Of a stretch of 64,000 bases of DNA, positions 9,988-18,299 are shown one piece after another. The DNA lies in NCBI GenBank assembly GCA_016793325.1, contig JAEUKI010000040.1, forward strand, positions 124,001 to 188,000, given 5' to 3'. A program made the translations under genes and the position numbers. The DNA comes from Myxococcales bacterium. Lineage in GTDB: Bacteria > Myxococcota_A > Polyangia > Polyangiales > Ga0077539. Numbering within the stretch: the stretch's first letter is position 1; each line of letters begins with the position of its first letter. Below the pieces are notes generated by a model. The model was not told the DNA's origin. It did not search any database and saw only the letters and a program-made list of their open reading frames with translations.

Positions 9988-11922
9988 TCACCGGCAGCTC
10001 AGTCCCTCGCGCGTGCAGCGCAATACCCGCTGCGCTTCGTAGAGCGACGGCGGATCCAGCAGCGTCCCCTGCGACTCGACAGTGTCCGTCGGCGCGCCCT
10101 GCCCAGGGAGCCCCGCCCACGTGCTGTTCGTGAAGCTCTGCGGGCGCAGCGTCGCGGTCTGCCCTGCGGCCGCGATGGAGCCCAACAAGTACCCGTGGCC
10201 GAACTGGGCGCTCTCGATCGCGACGCCGCGCGCCGTCGGATGATTTCGTGTGACGCGGGTGTTCCAGAAGACGTGCTGCGTGCCCGTGTAGCCCGCGCCC
10301 GTGCTCGTGCTTCCGCGGTTGACGCTCTGGAGCCACGCGCTGTCGAGCGCGACGTTGTCGTAGAGGTTTGCGTGCGCGAGAAACCGATGCGAGTCGTCCG
10401 CGAGCCTCGAGGTGCGAATCGTGTCCCGCAAGAACACCACGCCGCTCGCCGCGTTGTTGATCACGAACCCGTGCCTCGCGTTGGTGCTCTCGCTGTCGCG
10501 CACGAGCACGTCCGAGCCGTCGATCTCGAAGAGGTACCCGTTGCCTCCGCCGCCGCGATACAGCGGATACCCCAAGGTCGTCCGCGCGATCGTGAGCCGC
10601 GCCGCGTGCGGCGACACGACGATCCCCTTCGACAACACGTGAACGTTGGCGCTGTTGCGCGTGGGCCGAAAGCTCGCCACGTCGCACACCCAACCGTTGT
10701 GCACGCGCCCGAAGTTGATCGCGCTCGAGTTGTGCACTTCGTATGGAGTCGTGCCCGCGGGCCCGTCGTACGCCTCGTCGTCGTCCGGCTCTCGCACGGT
10801 CGTCTGCGTGTTCGAGGTCATTCCGATCGCGAGCGACTCGACGCCCACTTCGCTGATGTGCGCCGTCACGCGGTAGACCCGCGCGCGGTCGCGCGTCGTC
10901 AACGGATACGGCGTCGGAGCGTCGAGGCCGAGCCGCCCTCCCGCGAAGCTCGTCACGCGACGCAAGTACACGAGGCCCTGAAACCCCGTGTCCGGCCAGT
11001 ACGCGCTCATGTCGTGGTCCGCGCGAAACGCCGCGGTGTTGTCCTGGTGGATCCCGATCCAGTCGCCGACGGACAGCGTCGCCGTCGCGCTGATCGAGAG
11101 CGTCCTCGTGGGCGTCGGCGCGTTGGCCGTGAGCGCGTACGTCGTCGTCGAGGCCGTGTCGTAGAGCGATCCGCCGCCGGACAAGAGCAGCATCGGACGG
11201 TTGCGCGCGTTGCGCGGATCATCGAGCCACAAGCGCGTCGTCGGACCCTCGCCGCGGAGGACCACGTTGCTGCAGTTGATATTGAGCGCGGGCGCCGTCG
11301 ACGGAGACGCCGCTGGAAACGTGATGCGATACGTGCCCGCGGGGATGCGCACCGCGCCGCCGCCGGGCGCCATGCACGCCGTGTTGATCGCCGCTTGAAT
11401 CGCAGCGGTCGCGTTGGCCATTCCATCGCCGAGCGCGCGGTCCACCGTGGCGACGACGGGCCGAGCGCCGCACGGAGGCGGCTCGACGTTCTGGTGGTAG
11501 CCGCTGTACGCGAAGTCCGGGAGGATGCGGCCCATCGAGTCCGGCGTTCCACCGGCGTGTTGCGGCTGCCACGCAGCGGGAAAGAACACGCTTCGTCGCC
11601 CCGCGTCCCCCGCGCGCGCGTCGATCACCACGCCCGAGTCCACGACGACCGGCGCGTCCGTCGTCGCGTCGCCAACGACCGCAACGTCCATCGCGATCCC
11701 ATCGTCGGTGGACGCATCCTCCGTGGCATCCAACGAAGCGACGTCCTCGGGCGCATTGGGTGCGTCGATCGCTGCGCCGTCTGGGGCGGCCGTCGCGTCG
11801 CGGGCGCCGTCGCTGGCGCTGTCGTTTGGCGCTGCGCCGTCGGGCGCGGTCGAGGTTGCGCTGCACCCCGCGGCGATCGCCGCGACGGTGACAACGAGTG
11901 ACGAGCGTCGAAGGATTCGCAC
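9988..11922 (-). CDS. beta-helix (pectate-lyase-like) lipoprotein
   Basis: Product of 644 aa with a GTG start. Lipobox IAAGC gives Cys20. Residues ~20-108 are an Asp/Ala/Pro-rich tether. The mature domain starts with GRRSVFFPAAW and contains a pectate-lyase/phage-tailspike-type opening: an NATAAIQAAINTACMAPGGG segment, then VRIPAGTYRI and LRGEGPTTRLWLDD. Repeated short beta-strand units with Asn/Val-rich turns follow, consistent with a right-handed parallel beta-helix. Such domains bind or cleave polysaccharides. No lyase catalytic motif could be assigned, so binding is as likely as hydrolysis. It lies 46 bp downstream of the YD-repeat lipoprotein and may be cotranscribed. Confidence 0.82.
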   Translation of the reverse strand: MRILRRSSLVVTVAAIAAGCSATSTAPDGAAPNDSASDGARDATAAPDGAAIDAPNAPEDVASLDATEDASTDDGIAMDVAVVGDATTDAPVVVDSGVVIDARAGDAGRRSVFFPAAWQPQHAGGTPDSMGRILPDFAYSGYHQNVEPPPCGARPVVATVDRALGDGMANATAAIQAAINTACMAPGGGAVRIPAGTYRITFPAASPSTAPALNINCSNVVLRGEGPTTRLWLDDPRNARNRPMLLLSGGGSLYDTASTTTYALTANAPTPTRTLSISATATLSVGDWIGIHQDNTAAFRADHDMSAYWPDTGFQGLVYLRRVTSFAGGRLGLDAPTPYPLTTRDRARVYRVTAHISEVGVESLAIGMTSNTQTTVREPDDDEAYDGPAGTTPYEVHNSSAINFGRVHNGWVCDVASFRPTRNSANVHVLSKGIVVSPHAARLTIARTTLGYPLYRGGGGNGYLFEIDGSDVLVRDSESTNARHGFVINNAASGVVFLRDTIRTSRLADDSHRFLAHANLYDNVALDSAWLQSVNRGSTSTGAGYTGTQHVFWNTRVTRNHPTARGVAIESAQFGHGYLLGSIAAAGQTATLRPQSFTNSTWAGLPGQGAPTDTVESQGTLLDPPSLYEAQRVLRCTREGLSCR

Positions 11923-11968
11923 GACACGAGAGAATCTCAGAGTTTTCGCTGCGACGCCCGAGCGCTCG

Positions 11969-12937
11969 TCACGGAAAACTCGGCCACCACCGACGCTCGC
12001 CCTCGACCACCCCGTTCGCGTTCGCGTCGCCCACGATGCTCGCGTTCATCACGGCGATCGCGCTCGGGGCGCTGCACGCGCCCTCGTAGCGGTACTCGCG
12101 CAGCGGCGGCTCGCTGACGCCCGAGGCGATCACCCTCCCTTCGCTGTCGTAGCGAATCCACTCGCGCGTGACCTGGCCATCGCCGCGCGCGACGAGCCGC
12201 CCACCCTCGTCGTACGACCACGTCTCGACGCTGCCCTCGGGGTGCTCGGCGCGCTCGAGCAAGCCTCGGCTCGTGTAGCGCAAGCGTCGCTCGACGCGCG
12301 GACTGCAGACCGAGTCGCACATCTGGCGACCGACGGACGCGAGGCGGCCATCTCGGTAGACGAAGAGCTCGTCGCCGCGGCCGTGAGAGAAGTTCCACTC
12401 GCGGCGGCGCAGGTGCGGTCCGTCGTACTCGAATCGCTCGACGCCCGTCGGAGCGCGGTGCTCGACGAGCATCCCGCGCGCGTCGTACGCGAACGTGTCG
12501 ATCGTGACCGTCGAGGGCTCTTGCGCCGCCACGCGTCGCACGAGCCTGTCGCCTTCGTACTCGAACTCGACGCGCCCGCGCACGTTCACCGCGGGCATGT
12601 CGCAGCCGTTCACGCTGCCGCAGGGAAAGCTCTCCGCCTGTCGCACGTATCGATAGTCGATCGCCGCGAGCAAGCCCGAGGCGCTCCTTCGAAACCGCAC
12701 GAGCGCGCGCGAGTGGTACTCGGGGCTGTACTCGTGTTCGACGATCCTGCCGCGCGCGTCGAACACCCAACGCGATTGCCTCGGCGGCGTGCGGGCGGGA
12801 TCCGGCCGATCGTGCCCTGTCTCGAGCACGGTGCACGCGCCGACGACGGGCGCGCTCGACGATCGCGCGAGCACCGACGAGACCGTCACGCACGAGGTCG
12901 AGAGGGACAACAAGAGCGCGAGCGCGAGGCGTTTCAT
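11969..12937 (-). CDS. YD/RHS-repeat-like lipoprotein
   Basis: Product of 322 aa. The ATG at 12937 is chosen because it begins MKRLALALLLSLSTSC, a lipoprotein signal; an upstream in-frame start would add 28 charged residues before it. The mature part has several YD-type repeats (FDARGRIVEH, YDARGMLVEH, YDGPHLRRREW, YDEGGRLVARGD, YDSEGRVIASG), the signature of RHS/YD beta-shell proteins. It has far too few repeats for a full toxin-encapsulating RHS shell and no C-terminal toxin domain. A small surface beta-sheet protein of unknown ligand is most likely. It is divergent from sfsA, with 122 bp between the starts. Confidence 0.75.
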   Translation of the reverse strand: MKRLALALLLSLSTSCVTVSSVLARSSSAPVVGACTVLETGHDRPDPARTPPRQSRWVFDARGRIVEHEYSPEYHSRALVRFRRSASGLLAAIDYRYVRQAESFPCGSVNGCDMPAVNVRGRVEFEYEGDRLVRRVAAQEPSTVTIDTFAYDARGMLVEHRAPTGVERFEYDGPHLRRREWNFSHGRGDELFVYRDGRLASVGRQMCDSVCSPRVERRLRYTSRGLLERAEHPEGSVETWSYDEGGRLVARGDGQVTREWIRYDSEGRVIASGVSEPPLREYRYEGACSAPSAIAVMNASIVGDANANGVVEGERRWWPSFP

Positions 12938-13059
12938 TCGAGTGCTGTAACGGCAGAATCGCTCGAAACTTTCACGAGATCGAGCCGCTTTGCACCCGCG
13001 CGCTGCTGTTCGCTTGCTCATCGAGCGCCCGCCGTTGCAGGGTCCCGGCCCACCAGCCG

Positions 13060-14091
13060 ATGACCGAGCGCGCGCCGTACAAGTTTCACTTCTCGTGGCC
13101 AGGAGAGCTCATCGAAGGCAGGCTCCTCCGGCGCTACCATCGATTTCTCGCGGACGTCGAGGTCGACGGCGTGGGCGTGGTCACCGCGCACTGCGTAAAC
13201 AGCGGCCGCATGGAGGGGCTCGTCGTCAAGGGCGCCCGCGTGTGGCTCACGAAGAACGCCGCAGGAAAGAAGCTCGGATACACTTGGCAGATGATCGAGC
13301 TCGACGGCGTGAAGATCGGCGCCAACACGTCGCTGCCCAACCCGATCGTCCAGTCGATGCTGCGCGCGCAGTGCCGCGAAGGCGCGGAGCCCTCCGACGT
13401 CACTCCTTGGTTTTCTCGCGCGAAGAGCGCGCGCTTCGAGGTCGCGTACGGCTCTCACTCGCGCGTCGACGCCGTGCTCCACGAGGACGACGGCGCGATG
13501 AACATGCTCGAGATCAAGAACGTTCACCTCGTGTACCCCGATGGCGGCGCGTATTTTCCCGACAGCGTCAGCGAGCGCGCGACAAAGCACATGCGCGAGC
13601 TCACCGCGATCGCCAAAGAGGGCGAGCGCGCGACCGTGCTGTTCTTGATTCAACGCGAAGACGCGAAGTTTCTGCGGCCGAGCGACGTGCACGACCCCGA
13701 GTTCGCCGCGGCCGCGCGCGCCGCAGGTGCCGCGGGCGTCCGCATTCTCGCGATTGTGTTTCGCGCGACAAACGAGGGGCTCGTGTTCGAGCGAGAGGTC
13801 CCCGTGGACCTCGCGCCGTACGACACGACGCAGGCCAAAGCTTGGATGGAGGCGCTGCGGAGCACCACGGGTTGGGAGCGCCCGAAGCGCGCAGACAGCG
13901 CCGAGAGCGACGACGAGCCCGAAGCGCCCACGAAGAAATCCGCCAAAGAAGCAGCCCAAAAGAGCGCCAAGCCCGCGGCGAAAAAGGCCGCAAAGAAGGC
14001 CGCGAAGAAGCGCGCGGCAAAGGCAACGAAGAAGACCGCCGCGAAGGTGTCCTCGAAGCCCGCGGCGAAGAAGACCGCGAAGAAGCGCTGA
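13060..14091 (+). CDS. sfsA: SfsA-family nuclease with histone-H1-like C-terminal tail
   Basis: Product of 343 aa against about 230-240 for E. coli SfsA. Residues 1-~255 match the family: GRLLRRYHRFLADV, HCVNSGRMEG, the PD-(D/E)xK-type RVDAVLHE and LEIKNV, and YFPDSVSERATKHMREL. SfsA proteins are nucleic-acid-binding nuclease-fold proteins, first named from a sugar-fermentation phenotype. Residues ~283-343 are a low-complexity tail of KKAAKK-type units, like the C-terminal domain of histone H1 or bacterial HU/H1-like proteins. A nonspecific DNA-binding extension is inferred. It converges with the LPG-synthase-type gene, with only 4 bp between the stop codons. Confidence 0.88.
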   Translation: MTERAPYKFHFSWPGELIEGRLLRRYHRFLADVEVDGVGVVTAHCVNSGRMEGLVVKGARVWLTKNAAGKKLGYTWQMIELDGVKIGANTSLPNPIVQSMLRAQCREGAEPSDVTPWFSRAKSARFEVAYGSHSRVDAVLHEDDGAMNMLEIKNVHLVYPDGGAYFPDSVSERATKHMRELTAIAKEGERATVLFLIQREDAKFLRPSDVHDPEFAAAARAAGAAGVRILAIVFRATNEGLVFEREVPVDLAPYDTTQAKAWMEALRSTTGWERPKRADSAESDDEPEAPTKKSAKEAAQKSAKPAAKKAAKKAAKKRAAKATKKTAAKVSSKPAAKKTAKKR

Positions 14092-14095
14092 GCGA

Positions 14096-15154
14096 CTACT
14101 TCTCGCGCCGACCGCCGTCCGCGAGATACGGAACGACGCCCAACAAGTTTGGCGCGAGCTGCCCCAGCAAGAACACGTTGAACGCGTCCGCCCCGCGCGT
14201 CGCGCCGAACAGCTGAAAGAGCGACGCGAACGCCGCGTGCCCGACGCCGATGCCTCCAGGCGCGAGCGGAAGGATCCCCGTGAGCATCCCGAGCGGATAG
14301 ATCACGCCAACTTCGATCGCCGACAGATCGAGCGCCGTCACGTTGCGCGCGAGCACGAAGAAGAGCGCGATGAAGAGCCCGTGCATCAGCGCCGAGAGCC
14401 CGAACGCCGCGGCGAACGTCAGCGGCCTCGACGCGTACGCGAGCAGCGCCTCGCCCACCTCTGCGACGCGCGCTCGCACCTTGCCGACCAGCCCGCTCGG
14501 GACAGCAGCTTCGGTCGAGGGCCCTGTCGACTGGGTGCTCTTGCGGCGCGCGGAGTATCGCGCCGCGAGCAGCGCGAGCGAGACGCCCACCACGAGCCCC
14601 GCGTTGAGCAGGTATACGAAGGCGACGAGCGCCGGCGCGCGCGCGTAGATCACCGAGAATTTCAGCGAGACCGCGACGCCCGAGAGGACCAGCAGCGCGC
14701 CGAGCCCGAGCACGCGCTCGACCATCACGCACGTGAGCGTGCGCGTGAGCGTGAGCCCCTCGATGTGCCGCGCGGCGAGGATGTTCTTGTAGACGTCGCC
14801 CGCGACGTTTCCCGGAACCGCGGTGTTCATGAACAGCGCGATGCATTGGTAGTGCATCGCCCGAAGCAGCCCGAGCTCGAAGCCGAGCCCGCGGAGCAAG
14901 AGCTTCCACCGCACGCCCGCGATCACGATCGAGCCGAGCGCCCAGAACACGACGTCGAGCGCGAGCAGCCTCGGGTCGCTGAACACGCGGACGAGCGCGC
15001 GAAAATCGAGCTTGCCCGACAAAACGAGCCACCCGATGAGCAACAAGGGAACGCCCCACTTGAGCACGATCCGCACGAGTCGCCCCAGCACCGACGGCTG
15101 CGCGGCGCTCGAAGAAGACGGCGTTGTACTCGATGGCGTAGGCGCGTTCGACAA
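14096..15154 (-). CDS. AglD/LPG-synthase-type integral membrane protein (UPF0104)
   Basis: Product of 352 aa from a TTG at 15154; an in-frame GTG at 15091 would remove the Ser/Thr/Pro-rich first 21 residues. There are about eight hydrophobic segments. Family landmarks are the polar loop FMNTAVPGNVAGDVYKN and the later LPLAPGGIGVGHAAF, as in the lysylphosphatidylglycerol-synthase transmembrane/UPF0104 family. Members are flippases or membrane parts of glycolipid-modifying enzymes. There is no aminoacyl-transferase domain, so lysinylation of lipids is not implied. It lies 35 bp downstream of a Gfo/Idh/MocA dehydrogenase, probably in the same transcript. Confidence 0.82.
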   Translation of the reverse strand: MSNAPTPSSTTPSSSSAAQPSVLGRLVRIVLKWGVPLLLIGWLVLSGKLDFRALVRVFSDPRLLALDVVFWALGSIVIAGVRWKLLLRGLGFELGLLRAMHYQCIALFMNTAVPGNVAGDVYKNILAARHIEGLTLTRTLTCVMVERVLGLGALLVLSGVAVSLKFSVIYARAPALVAFVYLLNAGLVVGVSLALLAARYSARRKSTQSTGPSTEAAVPSGLVGKVRARVAEVGEALLAYASRPLTFAAAFGLSALMHGLFIALFFVLARNVTALDLSAIEVGVIYPLGMLTGILPLAPGGIGVGHAAFASLFQLFGATRGADAFNVFLLGQLAPNLLGVVPYLADGGRREK

Positions 15155-15189
15155 CAGAGCTGCTCGCGTAGAAAGGTAGCAGGCTGTCG

Positions 15190-16245
15190 TCAGACGAACT
15201 CAGTGTCGAGCGTCGGGACCGCGTCCGTCGCCGGATCGACCGAGCTGTCGTGCTTTCGCGCGTCGAGCCGAATCGAGCGCTCGGCCAACAGCACCGCCGC
15301 CACCGCGTCTGGGCCCACGCAGAGCTCTCCGCGATCGCCCGTGTTGAGGTAGCGACCGAACTGGTTGATCTGCACGCGCAGCGGCTCTTCTTTGTTCACG
15401 CCGAAGCTGATCTTGTCGCTGTTGCGATAGAGCTCGAGCAGCTCGGAGAACGTCGCCTCCACGGGCTGTCGCGCGTTGAGCAGCGCGCCGCCGAAGAGCT
15501 CGCACGTCTGGAGAATGTAGTCGACGAAGCACACCCCGCGCGTGCCCGTGACGCGGATCGTCCTGATCTTCGTCGGCGTGATCCAGTTGACGTGCACCGA
15601 CGCCGTAGGTCCCTTCGGGCTCGCGAGAAAGACCTCGGCGGTGTCGAGCACGCCCTCTTTCACCGTCGAGTGACACACCGAGGCCTCCACCTTGAGCGAC
15701 CCGACGAGCGAGCGCACGACGTCGATGTCGTGCACCGCGAGGTCGAGCAGCACGTTGTTGCCCGGCAACAAGTTCTCGGGATAGCCGCCGACGCGCGTGA
15801 CCGAAATGTGAATCGGCGTGCCCAGAAAGCCCTGGCGCAGCACTTCGCGCAGCTTGCGCACCGCCGGGTTGAAGCGCTCGACGTGGCCGACCGCGAGCTT
15901 GATCCCGCGAGCTTTGGCGTGCTCGACGAGCTTGATCGCGTCGACCGCCGTCGTGCAGAGCGGCTTCTCGACGAGCAGGTGCTTGCCCGCGTCCATGAGC
16001 GCCGTCGCGTTGTCGAAGTGCATCGACGACGGCGTCGCGATGATGGCCGCGTCGTAGTCGACTCCCTTCAGCTCGTCGATCGAGCGAAGGAGCTTGGTCG
16101 TGCCGAGCTCCGCGGGCGTCGCGTTGCTCACCGGATCGACCACCGCCACGAGATCGAACTGGGGCTCGAGCTTGGTCACTCGAAAGTGATTGCGGCCCAT
16201 TCGACCCATACCAAAGAGAACGATCTTGATTTTGCCGGATGCCAT
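15190..16245 (-). CDS. Gfo/Idh/MocA sugar-nucleotide dehydrogenase, GnnA/WlbA-like
   Basis: Product of 351 aa. The Rossmann motif GMGRMGRNH is near residue 11 and the family EKP motif (LLVEKPLC) near residue 95, followed by GHVERFNPAV. The ATG at 16245 (MASGKIKIVLFG) gives the normal family start; 30 upstream codons are unlikely to be translated. The VEKP/HVERFNP pattern is common in UDP-GlcNAc(A) 3-dehydrogenases (GnnA, WbpB, WlbA), which make a 3-keto sugar for a PLP aminotransferase. A DegT-type aminotransferase and an LpxA-like acyltransferase lie in the same region. Substrate assignment is inference. It is divergent from the membrane glycosyltransferase-like gene at 16359. Confidence 0.88.
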   Translation of the reverse strand: MASGKIKIVLFGMGRMGRNHFRVTKLEPQFDLVAVVDPVSNATPAELGTTKLLRSIDELKGVDYDAAIIATPSSMHFDNATALMDAGKHLLVEKPLCTTAVDAIKLVEHAKARGIKLAVGHVERFNPAVRKLREVLRQGFLGTPIHISVTRVGGYPENLLPGNNVLLDLAVHDIDVVRSLVGSLKVEASVCHSTVKEGVLDTAEVFLASPKGPTASVHVNWITPTKIRTIRVTGTRGVCFVDYILQTCELFGGALLNARQPVEATFSELLELYRNSDKISFGVNKEEPLRVQINQFGRYLNTGDRGELCVGPDAVAAVLLAERSIRLDARKHDSSVDPATDAVPTLDTEFV

Positions 16246-16358
16246 CGCCGAGATGTGTACGCCCACAGCGCGACCCTCTGCAACGGATTCGAGCCCCTCG
16301 CGGCTGCGCGACACAATGTCGATCTTCAGCCTCACGGCGCGATCGATATACTCCGCGC

Positions 16359-18281
16359 ATGCAAGGCAATGGTTGGCTGCGAGATCGCGTGGCGTCCGTT
16401 CGCGCGCGGCTCGCGGACCCCGAGCAGCGCGTGGCGATCTTCGGGATCCTCTTCATCTTCTTCGCGTATGTGCTGCAGCTCATTCGGTGCAGCAAACTCC
16501 ACACGATGCCGCACGGCGACGGCTTCGGCTCGTGGGTGTACGCCGCGTCGCTCGCGCTCGACAACGACATCGACTTCACGAACGACTACGCCGTGTGCGG
16601 CTTCGCAGAGCCCGACCGCGGCGGCGGGCGTCCGGCCAATCACTTCTACTTCGGGCCTGCGCTGATCTGGACGCCGCTGCTCAAGCTCGCCAAGGCGCTG
16701 ATCACGCTTCCGCCCGGCGCGACGCCGCGGATGCAGCGCGCGTGCGAAGGCCCGTGGCCGTGGTTCGTCGCAGCGTGGACGCCGCTGTTTACGACGCTGA
16801 CGATCTACTTTTCGTACCGCGTCGCGACGCGCTTCGTGAAGCCCACGTTCGCGATGATGGGCGCCTTCGTCGGCGCCTTCGGAACGACGCTCGTCACGTA
16901 CGGCTCGATCGTCTGGTTCTATTGCCACATGTGGTCGGCGCTCGGCGTCGCGCTCACGATGCTCACGGGCTTTCGCGCGATCGAAGAGCCCGAGAAGCTC
17001 CGACGCTGGGTGCTGTTCGGGATGTGCCTCGCGTTCGCCGCGCTCATGCGCCCGCAGGAGGGCGTGTGGTGCCTGCTCGCCGCGCCGTGGTTCTTGCGGA
17101 CCGTGTACAAGGGTGTCCAGAGCAAGCCCCGCTCGCTCAAGCTCCCGCTGCTCGCGGCGGGACTGACGATCGTGGGGTTCGCGTCGGTCTATTGGATCCA
17201 GCTCTACATCTACAAAAAGATGTTCGGGGTGTACTGGCTCGTTCCTCAAGGGACGATGTACGTGCAGCTTCGGCACGCGCACCCGTGGCTCACGGCGTTC
17301 GGGCCGTTCTCGGGGCTCTTTACGTACACGCCGCTCGTGTACCTCGGGGTGTTCGGGTTCATCATCGGGCTGCGGAACGCGAAATGGCGCTGGATGACCC
17401 TGGCGATCATCATTCCAGCGCTCGTCGACTGCTACGTCTCGTCCGCCGCGCTCATGTGGAACTCCGGCGGCTCCTGGGGCATGCGCACGATGACCTCTGT
17501 CGCGCCCGCCGTCGTCGTCTTCAGCGCCGTCTTTCTCGAGCGCGCGTACGCGTGGGTGATGGCGAAGAAGATCCGTCGCCAAGTCGTCCTCTCGACGCTG
17601 ATCTTCGGGCCGTGGGCCTTCATCACCATGGGGCTGCCCTTCGTCGGCAACTGGGACAAGAACCACTGGGCGCCCAACGCGTACTCCGTGGCGCTCAAAG
17701 CCAACCTCGACCAGATGTACGAGGCCGTCGGAAACCCTGTAAATCTACCGGCGAACGCGGTCTTCGCCGCGCGCTACCGGCTGCACCCCAAGCACATGAG
17801 CGACCTGATCCACACGGGGTTCTATCAGGTCTATTACGTCACCGGCGATCTGCAGATCGAGGGCACGCTCAACTTCGCGGTGCCCAATCAGTACATTCGC
17901 TACGCCGAGGGCTGCGAGCAGACACCCGAGGGCGTGCGCGTGCGCGCGGGTCAGCGCTGCCGCTGGGTGATGACGATGTACTGGCCGTGGATCACGCACC
18001 TGCGCATCGCGGCGACGGTGCACGGCGATCGCCCGGCCGTCGTTCGCATGCGATCGAACGGCTTCTGGACGGGGCAAGACCTCGGCTCGCGCACCTACGC
18101 GCCGGGCCCGAATCAACCCATCGAGTGGTCCGTGCCCGAAAACGCGATCACCTCGGGGCTCAACGAGATCGTCCTCGAGAGCGATCGCGACCTCACGCTC
18201 CAGACGATGGAGTTCATGGAGCAGCCGTTGCCGCGACGCGCGGGAAGACCCTTCCGACCGGACTCCGAATCGCGTCGTTGA
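16359..18281 (+). CDS. multi-pass membrane protein, ArnT/PMT-type glycosyltransferase-like
   Basis: Product of 640 aa with about ten hydrophobic segments between residues ~20 and ~450 and a soluble C-terminal region. The first periplasmic loop holds DGFGSWVYAASLALDNDID and GGRPANHFYFGPALIWTP. This DGxxY...LDxDxDFTNDY layout recurs in large putative polyprenyl-phosphate-sugar-dependent transferases of myxobacteria. The Asp residues of this loop would be the catalytic acids by analogy with GT39/GT83 enzymes. It shares this loop style with the product of 22013-23899. The donor and acceptor are unknown. Confidence 0.78.
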   Translation: MQGNGWLRDRVASVRARLADPEQRVAIFGILFIFFAYVLQLIRCSKLHTMPHGDGFGSWVYAASLALDNDIDFTNDYAVCGFAEPDRGGGRPANHFYFGPALIWTPLLKLAKALITLPPGATPRMQRACEGPWPWFVAAWTPLFTTLTIYFSYRVATRFVKPTFAMMGAFVGAFGTTLVTYGSIVWFYCHMWSALGVALTMLTGFRAIEEPEKLRRWVLFGMCLAFAALMRPQEGVWCLLAAPWFLRTVYKGVQSKPRSLKLPLLAAGLTIVGFASVYWIQLYIYKKMFGVYWLVPQGTMYVQLRHAHPWLTAFGPFSGLFTYTPLVYLGVFGFIIGLRNAKWRWMTLAIIIPALVDCYVSSAALMWNSGGSWGMRTMTSVAPAVVVFSAVFLERAYAWVMAKKIRRQVVLSTLIFGPWAFITMGLPFVGNWDKNHWAPNAYSVALKANLDQMYEAVGNPVNLPANAVFAARYRLHPKHMSDLIHTGFYQVYYVTGDLQIEGTLNFAVPNQYIRYAEGCEQTPEGVRVRAGQRCRWVMTMYWPWITHLRIAATVHGDRPAVVRMRSNGFWTGQDLGSRTYAPGPNQPIEWSVPENAITSGLNEIVLESDRDLTLQTMEFMEQPLPRRAGRPFRPDSESRR

Positions 18282-18299
18282 GCGCGACGCGGACCTCTC

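Noticed and set aside
11969..12937. RHS toxin
   Set aside because: Too short, few YD repeats, and no C-terminal toxin domain or immunity gene.
14096..15154. Lysylphosphatidylglycerol synthase
   Set aside because: Only the membrane domain is present; there is no aminoacyl-transferase domain, so lipid lysinylation is not supported.
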